DNA of 64,000 nt from assembly GCA_005883305.1 (NCBI GenBank), contig VBAC01000002.1:114527-178526 (forward strand). The letters run 5' to 3'. This document shows, one piece after another, positions 62,272 through 64,000 of this stretch. Numbering within the stretch: position 1 is the first letter of the stretch; each line of letters begins with the position of its first letter. This stretch comes from Alphaproteobacteria bacterium (GTDB lineage Bacteria > Pseudomonadota > Alphaproteobacteria > Sphingomonadales > Sphingomonadaceae). The translations under genes were made by a program, and so were the position numbers. Below the pieces are notes generated by a model. That model did no database searches. It saw only the letters and a program-made list of their open reading frames with translations, and was not told where the DNA came from.

Positions 62272-62889
62272 ATGAGCGAGCTTGGCCAGACCGCCGTTTC
62301 GGCCGACAAGGCGCCGCGCACGGAGCGCGGCCGCAAGACCGTGCGCAAGCTGCTGGAGGCCGCCGCCCAGGAGTTCGGCGAACGCGGCTATCATGAGGCG
62401 GCGATCACCGGGATCACGGCGCGCGCCGGTGTGGCGCTCGGCACGTTCTACACCTATTTCGAGAGCAAGGAGGAGCTGTTCCGCGCCCTCGTCCGCGACA
62501 TGAGCCGCGCCACCCGCGCCCATGTCGCCGAAGCGGTGCGCGGGGCGCCGGACCGGCTCGCGGCCGAGCGCATCGGGCTTGCCGCCTTCATCGCCTTCAC
62601 CCGCAGGCATCCGGAGCTCTACCGGATCATCGAGGAGGCGCAGTTCGTCGCCGAGGACGCCTATCGCGAGCATTACCTGACCTTCGTCGAAGGCTATCGC
62701 GAGGGGCTCGGGGCCGCGCGGAGGCGCGGCGAGATCGCCGAAGGCCCCGACGAGCTGCGCGCCTGGGCGCTGATCGGGATGAGCGTCTTCCTCGGCATGC
62801 GCTACGGCCTCTGGCGCCAGGACATGGAGCCCGCCGAAGTCGCCGACCGCGCCATCGATCTCGTTTCCGAGGGCTTGCGCAAAAGATGA
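62272..62889 (+). CDS. TetR-family transcriptional regulator
   Basis: 205 residues. The N-terminal helix-turn-helix is typical: VRKLLEAAAQEFGERGYHEA, then ITGITARAGVALGTFYTYFE and SKEELFRALV. The C-terminal ligand domain is helical and carries HPELYRIIEEAQFVAEDAYR, a pattern seen in regulators of acyl-CoA and lipid metabolism. ATG with GGGGAGAGG upstream. It overlaps the acyl-CoA ligase start as ATGA, so the ligase is co-transcribed and its CoA ester may be the effector. Confidence 0.92.
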   Translation: MSELGQTAVSADKAPRTERGRKTVRKLLEAAAQEFGERGYHEAAITGITARAGVALGTFYTYFESKEELFRALVRDMSRATRAHVAEAVRGAPDRLAAERIGLAAFIAFTRRHPELYRIIEEAQFVAEDAYREHYLTFVEGYREGLGAARRRGEIAEGPDELRAWALIGMSVFLGMRYGLWRQDMEPAEVADRAIDLVSEGLRKR

Positions 62890-64000
62890 TCGGCGACCCG
62901 CCCGATCTGATCGCCAAGCGGGCCATGCTTCAGGGCGGCCGGGTCGCGCTCGAGGATTCGGCCACGGGGCGCACGCTGACCTATGCGGAGCTCGATTCGC
63001 GTGCCGGGCGGGCGGCGGGGATGATGGAGTCGCTCGGCGTCGGCGAAGGCGACCGGGTCGCGATCCTCAGCCGCAACCGAACCGAATTCTTCGAGATCCT
63101 GTTCGCCTGCGCCAAGCTCGGAGCGATCCTCGTGCCGCTCAACTGGCGCATGCCGGCGGCCGAGCTGAACGGCCTCGTCGCCGACGCAGCGCCGAGCCTG
63201 ATTTTTCACGGGGCCGAAGAAGCCGCGGCGGCAGACGCGCTGGCGCTGCCCGCGAAAGTCGACCTGGACGGAGACTATGAGGAGCGGCTCGCCGCGGCTC
63301 CGGTCCGGCGCTGGCGCGCACGCTGGCCCGCGGACGGAATCTGGTACCTGATCTACACGTCGGGAACGACCGGCCAGCCCAAAGGGGTGATCTACACCTT
63401 CCGCATGGCGCTGGCGAACTACGTCAATATCGGCGGCGCGATTCGCCTGACCGGCACGGACACGACTCTCGCCTTCCTGCCCGTCTTCCACACCGCGGGA
63501 ATCAACCTGCACGCCCTTCCGACGCTGATCGCCGGCGGCCGGGTGATCGTGATGGACGGGTTCGATAGGGACCGCATCGTCGCCCTTCTGGAGGGGCGGC
63601 GGCTCGATACGGTCTTCGGCGTGCCGACCGTCTATCAGGGCCTGCTCGAACACCCCCGTTTCGCCGCCGCGCCGCTCGAGCATGTCCGCCACTGGGGCTG
63701 CGGCGGTGCGCCCCTGCCGGACGCCGTCGCGCTCGCCTGCCCCGATCTCGGAATCCGCCTCTGCGCGGGCATGGGGATGACCGAAACGGGTCCGACCGCC
63801 TTTCTCGTCGATCCGGCCGAGGCCTGGACGCGGATCGGTTCGGTCGGCCGCCCGCAACTGCTTTGCTCTGCAAGGATCGTGGGCAAGGACGGGCTGGAGG
63901 CGAAAGCCGGAGAGGTCGGCGAGCTGCAGTTCGCCGGCCCCGCAATCACGCCCGGCTATTGGCGAAACCCGGAGGCGACCGCCGCCGCGTTCACTGCGGA
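62886..64000 (+). CDS. Acyl-CoA synthetase (AMP-binding family), 5' part
   Basis: Partial; runs off the right edge after about 371 residues of an expected 500-550. AMP-binding motifs are GIWYLIYTSGTTGQPKGVIY (P-loop), LAFLPVFHTAGINLHALPTL and AGMGMTETGPTAFL. The enzyme activates a carboxylic acid to its CoA thioester through an acyl-AMP. With the TetR regulator, hydrolase, receptor and transporter it suggests uptake and CoA-dependent breakdown of an organic acid or ester. Confidence 0.92.
   Translation, partial: MIGDPPDLIAKRAMLQGGRVALEDSATGRTLTYAELDSRAGRAAGMMESLGVGEGDRVAILSRNRTEFFEILFACAKLGAILVPLNWRMPAAELNGLVADAAPSLIFHGAEEAAAADALALPAKVDLDGDYEERLAAAPVRRWRARWPADGIWYLIYTSGTTGQPKGVIYTFRMALANYVNIGGAIRLTGTDTTLAFLPVFHTAGINLHALPTLIAGGRVIVMDGFDRDRIVALLEGRRLDTVFGVPTVYQGLLEHPRFAAAPLEHVRHWGCGGAPLPDAVALACPDLGIRLCAGMGMTETGPTAFLVDPAEAWTRIGSVGRPQLLCSARIVGKDGLEAKAGEVGELQFAGPAITPGYWRNPEATAAAFTA

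Overview
The window looks like chromosomal DNA of a high-GC alphaproteobacterium, most likely a member of the Sphingomonadales. This is inferred from gene content: a large-type NAD-glutamate dehydrogenase, a DUF1134/EipA-like envelope protein, a PAS_5-type protein, a TonB receptor with MFS and CoA-ligase genes, and characteristic GC-rich intergenic palindromes. No 16S gene is present, so the genus cannot be fixed. Genes are dense, with many 4-bp start/stop overlaps and several convergent genes sharing a CTAG at their stops.

Layout: 1-6437 holds housekeeping enzymes (partial Xaa-Pro aminopeptidase, oligopeptidase B, thioesterase, alpha/beta hydrolase, serS). 6604-17187 is a same-strand alcohol-oxidation and respiration block: a PAS histidine kinase, a YVTN beta-propeller, a membrane-anchored PQQ dehydrogenase carrying the extra Asp typical of lanthanide-dependent enzymes, a cytochrome c lipoprotein, a caa3-type terminal oxidase (CoxB with fused cytochrome c, CtaD, subunit III, small membrane protein, CtaG) and a quinoprotein-associated periplasmic binding protein. 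It reads as a self-contained chain from alcohol to oxygen. Its CtaD lacks the canonical D- and K-channel residues. 17454-27052 is a sugar and accessory-enzyme block: a GH1-RmlD fusion, a glycosyltransferase-UDP-galactopyranose mutase fusion, galE, a SET-domain protein, a divergent PurD-like ATP-grasp protein, a heme-oxygenase-like diiron protein and a methyltransferase.

27099-35987 returns to core functions: tRNA-Ser(GCT), DUF1134, pyrC, ygfZ, glutaminyl cyclase, a cyclase-family hydrolase, acnA, a DUF433/DUF5615 toxin-antitoxin pair and a TonB-like protein. 36158-38097 is an accessory patch: small ORFs, an HTH protein, a DUF559 endonuclease remnant between palindromic repeats, and two perfect hairpins. 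38111-48020 holds an exported protein, NAD-GDH, a cupredoxin, a PAS protein, tRNA-Thr(CGT), a PilZ protein and an L,D-transpeptidase. 48088-51017 is a copper-response cluster (CopB, DUF4396, CsoR with duplicated operator, outer-membrane protein). 51202-56059 includes PepSY, maiA and a two-gene unit of a ComEC-like MBL hydrolase and a cytoplasmic subtilase. 56227-64000 looks like a TetR-controlled catabolic cluster (class II aldolase, MFS, TonB receptor, hydrolase, TetR, acyl-CoA ligase cut by the window end).

Four families of intergenic palindromic repeats are scattered through the window. One copy carries a 34-nt palindrome nested inside it with a 5-bp direct duplication. All assignments rest on reading the sequence and on family knowledge; no database search was run.
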